Assembly (NCBI RefSeq): GCF_024372745.1
Contig: NZ_VOTZ01000003.1
Span: 62,001-126,000 of the forward strand
Reading direction: 5' to 3'
Origin: Methanocalculus taiwanensis
GTDB lineage: Archaea; Halobacteriota; Methanomicrobia; Methanomicrobiales; Methanocorpusculaceae
Length of the DNA: 64,000 nt
Shown: piece by piece, positions 24,388-33,015 of the stretch
Position numbering within the stretch: the first letter of the stretch is position 1
Layout of the letters: each line of letters begins with the position of its first letter
Made by a program: the position numbers and the translations under genes
Notes under the pieces: generated by a model
Told to the model about the DNA's origin: nothing
Seen by the model: only the letters and a program-made list of their open reading frames with translations
The model's database searches: none

Positions 24388-25089
24388 ATGGAAGAGTCAC
24401 GTAAACAGCAGCTTCTTGATATCCTCAATGGTCCTTACTTCAGAATTGAGAAAACCACTGAAGAAGCCCTCGCTCTCTATGACACTGCACTCACACATAG
24501 TTCACTCGCTAATGAAATGAAACAGCAGGGGATGGAGTGTGAAGATTACGAGCGATTGGAATTCTTTGGGAACTACTTCCTGGATTTTGTCATTGCAGAG
24601 CACCTGTATTCTTCTACAAGCCATCCTGTAGGGGAGATGAAGAGGCGTTTAGAGGTGACAGAAAATTACAATCTGGCTCACATTGTTATGGAATATGATT
24701 TGGGGCTAGATGACGCCGTATTATTGTCAAAAGGAACAATACTGAAAGATTCAATTATTGCTGATACCTTTGAAGCCTTTATTGGAGCTATATATATCAA
24801 CCTAGGTCTGGAAAAAGCCAGAGAAGTGATAATTCGGATATTTCCCACTGAAATAGAAAAGGTTTCCGGGGATAAAAACGCAAAAGGGTTACTTCAGGAA
24901 TATTGTCTATCGCATAAAATGAGTAGACCGGAATATAGCTATGTGAAGTCTGGTCAGGATCATGCACCAACATGGACCGCTAGCGTCATGATTGGCAAAA
25001 CGAAATGTGGTGAAGGTTCTGGCACAAAAAAGCAAAAAGCAGCAATTGATGCCGCACGTGAGGCGCTAAGGAAGCTGAATGCTGAGTGA
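24388..25089 (+). CDS. rnc: Ribonuclease III with altered catalytic residue
   Basis: A 233-residue protein with the RNase III domain and a C-terminal double-stranded RNA-binding domain (about 152-230, ending SGTKKQKAAIDAAREAL). The signature reads ERLEFFGNYFLD (55-66), where the family has ERLEFLGDAVL: the metal-binding Asp of GD is Asn62. The second cluster, DTFEAFIGAIY, is intact (Asp126, Glu129). The corresponding Asp is important for cleavage in bacterial enzymes, so this protein may bind double-stranded RNA without cutting or cut weakly. RNase III is uncommon in archaea, and its place beside a type I locus suggests a mobile or defence origin. A TATA-like run lies at 24335-24350. Confidence 0.8.
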   Translation: MEESRKQQLLDILNGPYFRIEKTTEEALALYDTALTHSSLANEMKQQGMECEDYERLEFFGNYFLDFVIAEHLYSSTSHPVGEMKRRLEVTENYNLAHIVMEYDLGLDDAVLLSKGTILKDSIIADTFEAFIGAIYINLGLEKAREVIIRIFPTEIEKVSGDKNAKGLLQEYCLSHKMSRPEYSYVKSGQDHAPTWTASVMIGKTKCGEGSGTKKQKAAIDAAREALRKLNAE

Positions 25090-25300
25090 CCGATTCTAGA
25101 TAATTCCATCACTATGAAATGTACGGAGCTGTAAGCGGCTTCGACCCGCCTCTCTTCAATCATTGAGCGAAACAGACCAAATCAGGTTCAGATACTTTTA
25201 CAATTCTCCCCTCTCCTTTTGAATCACCGCATCAATTCCGAAACAATAATCCTGCCTCAAAAGAAGAGATCACCTATCTACTGATAACGACGGTCTCACC

Positions 25301-27745
25301 ATGGCACTCAAAAAGACCCAACTCTATAGCTCACTCTGGCAGAGCTGCGATGAACTCCGTGGAGGGATGGATGCCTCGCAGTACAAGGATTACATCCTGA
25401 CGCTCCTCTTCATGAAATATGTCTCTGATAAGAGCGAGCGCGATCGGAGTTCGGTTATCAAAGTCCCTGAAGGCGGAAGCTTTTCCGATATGGTCCGGCT
25501 GAAAGGGGACAAGGAGATCGGGGATAAGATCAACAAGATCATCGGCAAGCTCGCCGAAGCAAACGATCTCAAAGGCGTCATCGATCTCGCCGACTTCAAT
25601 GACGAATCCAAACTCGGTACCGGCAAGGAGATGCAGGACCGGCTCTCAAAACTGATTGCGATCTTTGATTCGCTCGATTTCAGTGCCAATGGTGCCGAAG
25701 GAGACGATCTCCTCGGAGATGCCTACGAATACCTGATGCGGAACTTCGCAACTGAGTCCGGCAAGAGCAAAGGGCAGTTCTATACCCCGGCTGAGGTCTC
25801 ACGGATCATTGCGAAGGTGGTTGGAATCGGCCCCGACACCCGCCAGGATCAGACGATCTATGATCCAACCTGCGGCTCCGGTTCACTGCTCCTGAAGGCG
25901 GCCGAGGAAGCCCCCCGTGGCATCTCAATCTATGGACAGGAGATGGATAATGCCACCTGGTCGCTTGCCCGAATGAATATGTTCCTCCACAACAACCCGA
26001 CCCATGAAATATGGCGGGGAAACACCCTCTCCTCTCCTCACTACAAAAACAGCGACGGCGGCCTGAAGACCTTTGACTTTGCCGTCGCCAATCCGCCATT
26101 CTCATCAAAGGCATGGACAAGCGGCCTTAAACCTGAAGATGATGAGTTTGGCCGCTTCGATCTCGGGGTGCCACCATCAAAGAATGGCGATTATGCTTTC
26201 CTCCTCCACCTGATCAAGTCTCTGAAAAGCAGCGGGAAGGGGGCGATCATCCTCCCTCACGGCGTCCTCTTCCGGGGGAATAAGGAGGGCGACATCAGGA
26301 GAAACCTCATCAAACGGGGCCTGATCAAGGGGATCATCGGTCTGCCTGCAAACCTCTTCTATGGAACCGGCATCCCTGCCTGTATCATCGTTATCGATAA
26401 GGAGAACGCCCATGCGCGGACCGGCATCTTCATGATCGATGCCTCAAAGGGCTATGCAAAGGACGGGAACAAGAACCGGCTCCGGTCGCAGGATATCCAT
26501 AAGATTGTGGATGTTTTCAACCATCAGATTGATCTTCCCGGCTACTCCCGGATGGTGCCGGTTGCAGAGATTGCCGATCCGGCAAACGATTACAATCTGA
26601 ATATCCCCCGCTATATCGATGCAAGTGATCCGGAGGATCTCCATGATCTTAATGCTCATATGAACGGCGGCATCCCAAACCGCGATATCGATGCCCTGGA
26701 GGAGTACTGGGCAGTATTCCCCTCGCTCAGGAATGAACTCTTCAAGGGCAATGGGAGACCCGGGTACTCTGAGCCGAAGATCGAAGCCCGCGAGGTGAGG
26801 GGGGTGATCCTCGTTCATCCTGAGTTTAAGGGGTATGCATCCCGGATTGCGGAGATCTTCAGGGAATGGCGTTCCTCTGATGAGCCTCTGCTGAACGGCC
26901 TTTCACCTGAGCATAAGACGAAAGAGGTGATCCATACCCTCTCAGAAGATCTCCTGAAGCGGTATGCCAACCTCCCGCTCCTTAGCAGGTATGATGTCTA
27001 TCAGCGGCTGATGGATTACTGGGCTGAGGTGATGCAGGATGATGTCGGGATGATCATCGCCGATGGATGGGTGGAGGCAGCACGGCCTCGTGGGATCATC
27101 GAGGATAAGGAGCGGAAGATCAAGGAGACGCCGGATCTGGTCGTCAACCGGAATAAGTTCAAGATGGATCTTGTTTCTCCGAATCTGATTGTATCACGAT
27201 ATTTCACCGATGAGCAGGAGAGAATCGACCATCTTCGGATGGAGCAGGAGCAAGCTGCCCGTGAGCTTGAGGAGTTCATCGAGGAGAACACCGGCGAGGA
27301 GGGGCTTCTTGAGGATGCAAAGGGCGAGAGCGGGAAGATCACAAAAGGCGATCTCAGCCAAAAGCTCAAAGAGATCGGCCGTGATCCCGAGGATGCCGAT
27401 GAACGCGATGCCCTGAAACGTTGCCTTGCCCTGATGGATGCAGAATCAGATGCGACGAAGGCGGTCAAAACGGCCCAGGCGAAGCTTGATGCAGCGGTGC
27501 TCGCCATGTACCCGAAACTCAACGAGGATGCGATCAAGGTACTCGTCATTAACGACAAGTGGTTCGCCTCCATCTGTTCAGCCATCGAGGGTGAAGTCCA
27601 GCAGGCGACCCAGCGGCTCGCAAGCCGTGTAAAGGAGCTGGACGAGCGGTATGCCCGCCCGCTGCCGGAGCTTGAGCATGAGGTGGAGGAGTATGCGGCA
27701 AAGGTCGAGGAGCATCTGAAGAGGATGGGGGTTGAGTGGGGATGA
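25301..27745 (+). CDS. hsdM: Type I restriction-modification methyltransferase subunit
   Basis: An 814-residue HsdM. The N-terminal helical domain (LYSSLWQSCDELRGGMDASQ) precedes the N6-adenine methyltransferase, with the SAM motif DPTCGSGSLL at 188-197 and the catalytic NPPF at 264-267. Typical HsdM subunits are about 500 residues, and the C-terminal 300 residues here are long, charged and coiled-coil-like, as in some archaeal HsdM. It modifies adenines as part of HsdM2S and joins HsdR for restriction. It opens an operon-like array to 37566. Confidence 0.92.
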   Translation: MALKKTQLYSSLWQSCDELRGGMDASQYKDYILTLLFMKYVSDKSERDRSSVIKVPEGGSFSDMVRLKGDKEIGDKINKIIGKLAEANDLKGVIDLADFNDESKLGTGKEMQDRLSKLIAIFDSLDFSANGAEGDDLLGDAYEYLMRNFATESGKSKGQFYTPAEVSRIIAKVVGIGPDTRQDQTIYDPTCGSGSLLLKAAEEAPRGISIYGQEMDNATWSLARMNMFLHNNPTHEIWRGNTLSSPHYKNSDGGLKTFDFAVANPPFSSKAWTSGLKPEDDEFGRFDLGVPPSKNGDYAFLLHLIKSLKSSGKGAIILPHGVLFRGNKEGDIRRNLIKRGLIKGIIGLPANLFYGTGIPACIIVIDKENAHARTGIFMIDASKGYAKDGNKNRLRSQDIHKIVDVFNHQIDLPGYSRMVPVAEIADPANDYNLNIPRYIDASDPEDLHDLNAHMNGGIPNRDIDALEEYWAVFPSLRNELFKGNGRPGYSEPKIEAREVRGVILVHPEFKGYASRIAEIFREWRSSDEPLLNGLSPEHKTKEVIHTLSEDLLKRYANLPLLSRYDVYQRLMDYWAEVMQDDVGMIIADGWVEAARPRGIIEDKERKIKETPDLVVNRNKFKMDLVSPNLIVSRYFTDEQERIDHLRMEQEQAARELEEFIEENTGEEGLLEDAKGESGKITKGDLSQKLKEIGRDPEDADERDALKRCLALMDAESDATKAVKTAQAKLDAAVLAMYPKLNEDAIKVLVINDKWFASICSAIEGEVQQATQRLASRVKELDERYARPLPELEHEVEEYAAKVEEHLKRMGVEWG

Positions 27746-27781
27746 AAAAGAATATTTCTGGGCTGGATTCGATCATTGTAG

Positions 27782-29719
27782 GTGGTGCTGATCTTGAATA
27801 CTGCACCTGAGGATTTCTTCGATCTGGAATCTCTCCAAGAGAGGTATGATGTTGAATTTAAAACAGCATTAGGGAGGAATAAGAAGGGACAGGTTCCGGA
27901 TTCATTCTGGGAGACATATTCTGCAATGGCAAATACTGAAGGAGGATATATTCTCCTTGGTGCTGAAGAAAAAGAGAGCAAAGAAAATGGAAAACTGATA
28001 GCAATTCATGATTTACCAGAATATAAACAAGTAATTCAGGATATCTGGAATTCTCTAAATAACTCAAATAAGGTCAGTGTAAATCTTCTCCACAATAAGG
28101 ATATACAACCAATTGAAATTCAAGGAAAAACCTGCATTCTTGTTCATATACCACAGGCATCCAGAAAACAGCGTCCGGTATATATTGGGACAAATCCACT
28201 CAACGGTACATATCAAAGACATAATGAAGGTGATTTCAAATGTCCCCCGGAACTTGTTAAACGAATGCTCGGAGAACAAACAAATGATACAAAAGACGCT
28301 GTTATTCTCGAAAATTTCGGGTTTAATGATATTGATAAAGAATCTTTTCGAGTATACCGCCAACATTTTTCGAATCGTAAACCTGATCATCCATTCAATG
28401 AATATGGCGACTTGGAATTTTTACGCCAGATTGGTGGATGGGCACGTGATCGGCATACTGAAAAGGAGGGGCTCACTCTTGCAGGATTGCTCATGTTTGG
28501 GAGGTTCCGTTCAATTCTTGATGCTGTTCCCAATTACATTGTAGATTATCAGGAACGGGAAGGTACAGAAACCCGGTGGATTGATCGAATCACACTTGAT
28601 GGAACATGGTCTGGGTGTTTGTATGATTTCTACAGGTTTGTCATGAAAAAACTCTCAACAGACCTGAAAGTGCCTTTCAAACTTGCAGGAGATGAGAGAG
28701 TTGAGGAGACGCCGGTCATGGAAGCCCTCCGGGAAGCCCTCGTAAATACTCTCATCCATGCTGATTATTCAGGAAGTTGTTCGATTCTTGTAGTGAAACG
28801 CCCGGATCTATATGGATTCAGGAATCCAGGCTTGATGAGGATCCCAAAGCTTGAAGCGATTCGGGGTGGCGTGAGCGATTGTAGGAATAGGAATCTTCAA
28901 AAGATGTTTCAGCTCATCGGGCTTGGTGAACAGGCAGGCTCAGGATTTCCAAAGATTTACCGTAACTGGAAACTACAACAGTGGCGTGAACCGGTGCTCG
29001 AAGAACGATTCGAGAGCAATCAAACGGTATTAATTCTGAAGATGATCAGTTTGGTTCCAGAAGAGGCTATTGATGTTCTTAAAGATGAAATTGGAGTTGC
29101 ATTCAATGATTTAAGGGAGATTGAAAAGCTTGCTCTTGTGACTGCCCACTGTGAGGAATGTGTGAATCATGGAAGGCTAAAACAGCTAACCAAAGAGCAT
29201 TCTCATGACATCACTATTGCCTTCCATGGGCTTGTCGAAAAAGGACTCCTTTTAAGCGAAGGAAAGGGGAGAAACACCTTCTATTATCGACCCGGGCACC
29301 ATCCAATGGGAAATGAAATGTTTGGGGCTGATGAGGTTTGTTCGAAGTTGAACTCCGAACATTTGACAGGGAGGTTCGAACATTTGACGGGGAGCTCCGA
29401 ACATTTGGCTTCGAGCTCCGAACATTTGATATCCGAATCAATACAGGAAGATACATTGCGTGCGGTCGCTGAAAAAGTTAGTTCTAAGCGAAAAATGTCG
29501 AAAGAGGTTGTTGAGGCGACTATTCTTCAACTTTGCAATGATCGATATCTGACACTTGAAGAGCTAGCAGTTCTGTTGAAACGTAGCAAGGATTCACTCC
29601 GAAATCACTATATCAATCCAATGCTGGAAGATGGTAGGATTGAAGCGAAGTACAAGAATGTTCGCCATCATCCACTTCAGGGGTACAGGACCGCTCAGCA
29701 GCTTAATGAAGGAGCTTGA
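27782..29719 (+). CDS. AlbA_2/Schlafen-type ATP-binding protein in type I locus
   Basis: A 645-residue protein. The N-terminal AlbA_2 (Schlafen-like) domain includes DVEFKTALG and ANTEGGYILLGAEE. A GHKL-type ATPase segment follows with EALREALVNTLIHADY and GFRNPGL, and the C-terminus has winged helices. This is the RecG-like ATP-binding family often inserted in type I RM loci and implicated in regulation or phage response. About residues 522-556 contain four short repeats of the form SEHLTGS, from a 24-base DNA repeat at about 29357-29430. The start is GTG at 27782 or 27785 or TTG at 27794; the choice is uncertain. Confidence 0.8.
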   Translation: MVLILNTAPEDFFDLESLQERYDVEFKTALGRNKKGQVPDSFWETYSAMANTEGGYILLGAEEKESKENGKLIAIHDLPEYKQVIQDIWNSLNNSNKVSVNLLHNKDIQPIEIQGKTCILVHIPQASRKQRPVYIGTNPLNGTYQRHNEGDFKCPPELVKRMLGEQTNDTKDAVILENFGFNDIDKESFRVYRQHFSNRKPDHPFNEYGDLEFLRQIGGWARDRHTEKEGLTLAGLLMFGRFRSILDAVPNYIVDYQEREGTETRWIDRITLDGTWSGCLYDFYRFVMKKLSTDLKVPFKLAGDERVEETPVMEALREALVNTLIHADYSGSCSILVVKRPDLYGFRNPGLMRIPKLEAIRGGVSDCRNRNLQKMFQLIGLGEQAGSGFPKIYRNWKLQQWREPVLEERFESNQTVLILKMISLVPEEAIDVLKDEIGVAFNDLREIEKLALVTAHCEECVNHGRLKQLTKEHSHDITIAFHGLVEKGLLLSEGKGRNTFYYRPGHHPMGNEMFGADEVCSKLNSEHLTGRFEHLTGSSEHLASSSEHLISESIQEDTLRAVAEKVSSKRKMSKEVVEATILQLCNDRYLTLEELAVLLKRSKDSLRNHYINPMLEDGRIEAKYKNVRHHPLQGYRTAQQLNEGA

Positions 29720-29732
29720 GGATGAGGATGGC

Positions 29733-30146
29733 ATGATAAAAGAACAGAGAGAACGAAGCGACGTGCCCACAGCTCACTTACATAATGGTTATCCGGGAAT
29801 GAAGGGCTTCTCATCAATTACTATGCCAATTACTCAGTTTTTTGTGATTTGGTATAAAATAACTCCTTATCTGCAACAGCTTGTTGCAGAAAGTCTACTC
29901 GAACATCCTCGTTCAAAGAAGCGAACCATACTCTCCGGTATTGCCTCAGGATACCGCCGCTCTATTGGAGCTGGGGCTATCCTGGAACAATGGACTTTGA
30001 GTATGAGCTGGTTGGATGAATGGTTTGCTGGCTTACCGGACGAAACAGGAAACGTGACCCCAGCGGTGGCACAATTGCGAGGAATGGCTAATGTGACACA
30101 TCCGGTAATCAATCAACGTATTCTTGCCAAAGGGGGCGGAAGATGA
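29733..30146 (+). CDS. Unknown protein between ATPase and hsdS
   Basis: The start is set at 29733, where GAGG lies six bases upstream; the ATG at 29706 is inside the preceding gene. The 137-residue product has a helical core (FFVIWYKITPYLQQLVAESLL) and a Gly/Arg-rich C-terminus. No family is recognised. Its stop overlaps the hsdS ATG as ATGA at 30143-30146, so it is translated together with hsdS and is probably a functional part of the locus. A 19-base palindrome inside it recurs at 37695. Confidence 0.55.
   Translation: MIKEQRERSDVPTAHLHNGYPGMKGFSSITMPITQFFVIWYKITPYLQQLVAESLLEHPRSKKRTILSGIASGYRRSIGAGAILEQWTLSMSWLDEWFAGLPDETGNVTPAVAQLRGMANVTHPVINQRILAKGGGR
29871..29889 (+). repeat. Palindrome CTGCAACAGCTTGTTGCAG, copy 1
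   Basis: An inverted repeat with 8-base arms and a 3-base centre, inside the coding region before hsdS. The same 19 bases starting TCTGCAACA occur at 37694-37712, on the far side of the locus. Confidence 0.6.
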
Positions 30147-31429
30147 CCGATCAGGATGCTGTGCCGCCGGGATATAAGCGGACGGAGGTTGGTGTAATTC
30201 CAGAGGATTGGGTGACAAAAAATATTGGTTCTTTTGCGTATTGTACCGCAGGAGGGACACCCAGTACTCAAAGCAATGATTATTGGGGTGGAACGATCAG
30301 ATGGATGAATTCAGGTGAATTAAATCTTAAAATAGTTCATGATGTTGAAGGGAGAATCACAAAAAATGGGCTAGATAATTCGAGTACAAAACTTATTCCC
30401 TCAAGGTGTGTCCTAATTGGACTTGCTGGGCAAGGAAAAACCCGTGGAACTGTCGCGATGAATATGGTGGAATTGTGTACTAATCAGTCTATTGCCGCTA
30501 TATTGCCAAATTCATCTTATTATGTTAATTATCTATATTATAATCTCGATAATAGATATCATGAGTTGCGTTCAATGTCAACAGGTGATGGCGGTCGAGG
30601 CGGTCTTAACCTTCATATAATTCGTTCAATTGTTGTACCTTTCCCACCTCTCCCCGAACAACACGCCATCGCCGCCGCCCTCTCCGATGTTGATGGACTG
30701 ATCGGGGCGCTGGATGCCCTCATCGCCAAGAAGCGGGATATGAAGCAGGCCGCCATGCAGCAGCTTCTTACAGGGAGGACGAGGCTGCCGGGGTTTGAGG
30801 GGGAGTGGCTTACAGTAAAGGTTGGAGCCTTAGGGACATTTACAAAAGGCAGGGGAATTAAAAGGGATGATGTGTCTGATACTGGCTTAGCTTGTATCAG
30901 ATATGGGGAATTATATACGACATATAAAAACTATATTCGATCTCCTGTATCAAGGATACCACCTTCAGTAGCCTCCGACGCTTTGCAGATAAAACATGGA
31001 GATTTGCTCTTTGCGGGATCTGGAGAGACGGCTGAAGAGATTGGTCAATGTGCTGCTTACATTGGTCCTGAGCAAGCATATGCTGGGGGGGATATTATTG
31101 TTTTCACACCTGAGGGGATGAATCCAATATACCTTGGTCATTTAATGAATCATGAAAGTGTGACAATACAAAAAGCACGTATGGCTCAAGGCGATGCAAT
31201 AGTTCATATAAGTACACGCAGTCTATCTCAAATTGAAGTCGAGCTACCTTCGATAGATGAGCAATTAGCAATAAGTAAGCTTCTTCTTGACATGGACGCC
31301 GAGATCACAGCCCTAGAACGCCGCCGGGATAAGGTGAAGGAGATCAAGCAGGGGATGATGCAGCAGCTCCTGACCGGGAAGATAAGATTGATAATGTCAA
31401 ATCATCAAGGTTGTAAAGTTAATGTATAA
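30143..31429 (+). CDS. hsdS: Type I specificity subunit with replaced C-terminus
   Basis: A 428-residue HsdS with two target-recognition domains. The first starts PEDWVTKNIGSFAYCTAGG and ends PPLPEQHAIAAALSDVD; the central conserved helix includes MKQAAMQQLLTGRTRLPGF; the second domain ends with ALERRRDKVKEIKQGMMQQ, then LLTGKIRL. The last 12 residues (IMSNHQGCKVNV) are not HsdS-like. A second, better copy of the hsdS 3' end lies at 32881-33015 after two inserted genes, so the terminus was replaced when the cassette entered. The subunit probably still assembles, since both repeat helices are present. Confidence 0.9.
   Translation: MTDQDAVPPGYKRTEVGVIPEDWVTKNIGSFAYCTAGGTPSTQSNDYWGGTIRWMNSGELNLKIVHDVEGRITKNGLDNSSTKLIPSRCVLIGLAGQGKTRGTVAMNMVELCTNQSIAAILPNSSYYVNYLYYNLDNRYHELRSMSTGDGGRGGLNLHIIRSIVVPFPPLPEQHAIAAALSDVDGLIGALDALIAKKRDMKQAAMQQLLTGRTRLPGFEGEWLTVKVGALGTFTKGRGIKRDDVSDTGLACIRYGELYTTYKNYIRSPVSRIPPSVASDALQIKHGDLLFAGSGETAEEIGQCAAYIGPEQAYAGGDIIVFTPEGMNPIYLGHLMNHESVTIQKARMAQGDAIVHISTRSLSQIEVELPSIDEQLAISKLLLDMDAEITALERRRDKVKEIKQGMMQQLLTGKIRLIMSNHQGCKVNV
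31316..31381 (+). repeat. 66-bp direct repeat at left of Kiwa-like cassette
   Basis: This segment of hsdS recurs at 32887-32952 with three mismatches. The two copies bracket exactly the two AT-rich genes of the cassette. Confidence 0.85.
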
Positions 31430-31958
31430 TAGACGGGCAAAATTTCTGTTAGTTTCCACGTCCTTATCTCCAATACTAGGCGCTATCGCTGTCAATCGGT
31501 TTTCTAATGATAAATTATGGATAAATTGGGTTCCATGGCTGATAGCTGCCATTTTATTAGTTTTTTTATGCTGGTTTTTACTTCAATATGCTGAGAGGAA
31601 TCTGCAAACGTTTCCATTTACCGTTAAAGAGTTTGAAAATACTGATAAAGAGATGCTTGCTTTTTTACTTGCCTATTTCCTTCCCTTTATCTCCACAAGT
31701 AATATGGCTTTCATCGACGAATGGTTAACTGGGCTATACATTTTCGCAATTATTCTTTTGGTTATCACCCACGCTGAAGCTTTTCACTTTAATCCTGTTA
31801 TGGGATTATTTGGTTATCATTTCTATGCAGTTAAGGATACAGAGGGTGTATCATCCCTTTTAATTAGTAAAGATAAGTTACGAAGACCCGGAACTGAGAT
31901 CGAAGTAGTTCAGTTAGCATATAATATTAATTTACATGTTGGAGGTAGACATGCTTAA
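31422..31958 (+). CDS. kwaA: Four-TM membrane protein, KwaA-like
   Basis: A 178-residue protein with four predicted helices (about 8-24, 33-53, 75-92, 99-119) and a soluble tail of about 55 residues. It overlaps the hsdS stop by eight bases and the following DUF4868-type gene by eight bases. A small four-helix membrane protein paired with a DUF4868 protein is the architecture of the Kiwa anti-phage system, where KwaA senses infection at the membrane. Sequence similarity to known KwaA proteins could not be tested, so the call rests on topology and partner. The gene is much more AT-rich than hsdS. Confidence 0.5.
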   Translation: MYNRRAKFLLVSTSLSPILGAIAVNRFSNDKLWINWVPWLIAAILLVFLCWFLLQYAERNLQTFPFTVKEFENTDKEMLAFLLAYFLPFISTSNMAFIDEWLTGLYIFAIILLVITHAEAFHFNPVMGLFGYHFYAVKDTEGVSSLLISKDKLRRPGTEIEVVQLAYNINLHVGGRHA

Positions 31959-32835
31959 ACAATTTCAACTTGCAGCTATCGTAAAAAAAGGTAATAATTT
32001 CGGACTTTTCAGAATTCCTCTTCACCAAGGATTACAGAATAAACTTGCTCATGTTTGGTTCAGTCAATATAATTCATTCTCAAGTAATATACGTGAAATT
32101 TCCTTCAATCCAGGCTATAATCCTGATGGAGATGAGCGTTTCCGCATTATGAATTATTGTCCGCCTGATTGGTTAAGAAATGTTAATTGTGAAACTATAC
32201 GAAATTGTGAAGTCATAGGTAAAGATGATGTCATCATTTCATCGATAACAGGTATTGTTGGTTTTGCACGAAATGAGCAAGATAATGAATTGATGTTATT
32301 CCAAAATTTCAGTCGCTCACATGTAATTCGTCCAGGTCATTTTCTTTTTCTTGATAATGACACTTATAAAACTACAGAACGCCCCGGCCTCACACTTGGT
32401 ACATCATTAAGTGCTGTTTATTTTACCGATGAAAGGAAACTGCTTTTCCGTAATCTTAGCAAAGTAAATTCCTTTTTATCTCTTGCTGATTATTATCAAG
32501 AAGCCTCTGAAGAAGAGATTCGAGAAATATTAAATCATCCGATATTTGCAGCTGAAGATCCCGACGCAATCGCAGTTGGATCAAACCAATGGTTCCGTAA
32601 AAGAATCGCAATGGTTAGAGATTCTGGGATTCTTGATCGTTATTCAGCTCAAGATATTTATCGTCATTCACAAGACTATGATGTCGAAATTAGACTTGAA
32701 GGTAATCGATTAATTTTTCCGAAAGAGCGTTCAGAGGCAAAGCGTTTACTACAATTTTTGAACGAGGAAATATTTCGTGGTGCAATAACTGAAACGTTAT
32801 ATGAAACAAATTCAAAGAAACAAGCTGATTCATGA
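31951..32835 (+). CDS. kwaB: DUF4868-like protein, KwaB-like
   Basis: The start at 31951 has GGAGGT at 31941-31946. The 294-residue product has a beta-rich first half and the C-terminal pattern LLQFLNEEIFRGAITETLYE followed by TNSKKQAD. This matches the end of DUF4868 proteins (a strand-helix followed by LT...Y...SK). In Kiwa, KwaB binds DNA and acts with the membrane protein KwaA. Composition is AT-rich and unlike the neighbouring hsd genes, so the two-gene cassette was acquired separately. An alternative is a different two-gene membrane/DUF4868 defence module. Confidence 0.55.
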   Translation: MLKQFQLAAIVKKGNNFGLFRIPLHQGLQNKLAHVWFSQYNSFSSNIREISFNPGYNPDGDERFRIMNYCPPDWLRNVNCETIRNCEVIGKDDVIISSITGIVGFARNEQDNELMLFQNFSRSHVIRPGHFLFLDNDTYKTTERPGLTLGTSLSAVYFTDERKLLFRNLSKVNSFLSLADYYQEASEEEIREILNHPIFAAEDPDAIAVGSNQWFRKRIAMVRDSGILDRYSAQDIYRHSQDYDVEIRLEGNRLIFPKERSEAKRLLQFLNEEIFRGAITETLYETNSKKQADS

Positions 32836-32880
32836 GTTTTTATGCAATCAAACTCTATTATTTCAACTCTCAGTACAGTC

Positions 32881-33015
32881 ACATTGGAGCGCCGCCGTGA
32901 TAAGGCGAAGGAGATCAAGCAGGGGATGATGCAGCAGCTCCTGACCGGGAAGGTACGGCTGGTTGCCCCGGAGGGATCAGGTATCGGACAGAGTGGAGCA
33001 GAAGCACAACCATGA
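32881..33015 (+). pseudogene. Displaced original 3' end of hsdS
   Basis: The frame reads TLERRRDKAKEIKQGMMQQ, then LLTGKVRLVAPEGSGIGQSG and AEAQP, then stops. It is the missing normal C-terminus of HsdS, with 66 bases almost identical to 31316-31381. Its TGA overlaps the next gene's ATG as ATGA at 33012-33015, which preserves the ancestral operon junction. Confidence 0.85.
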
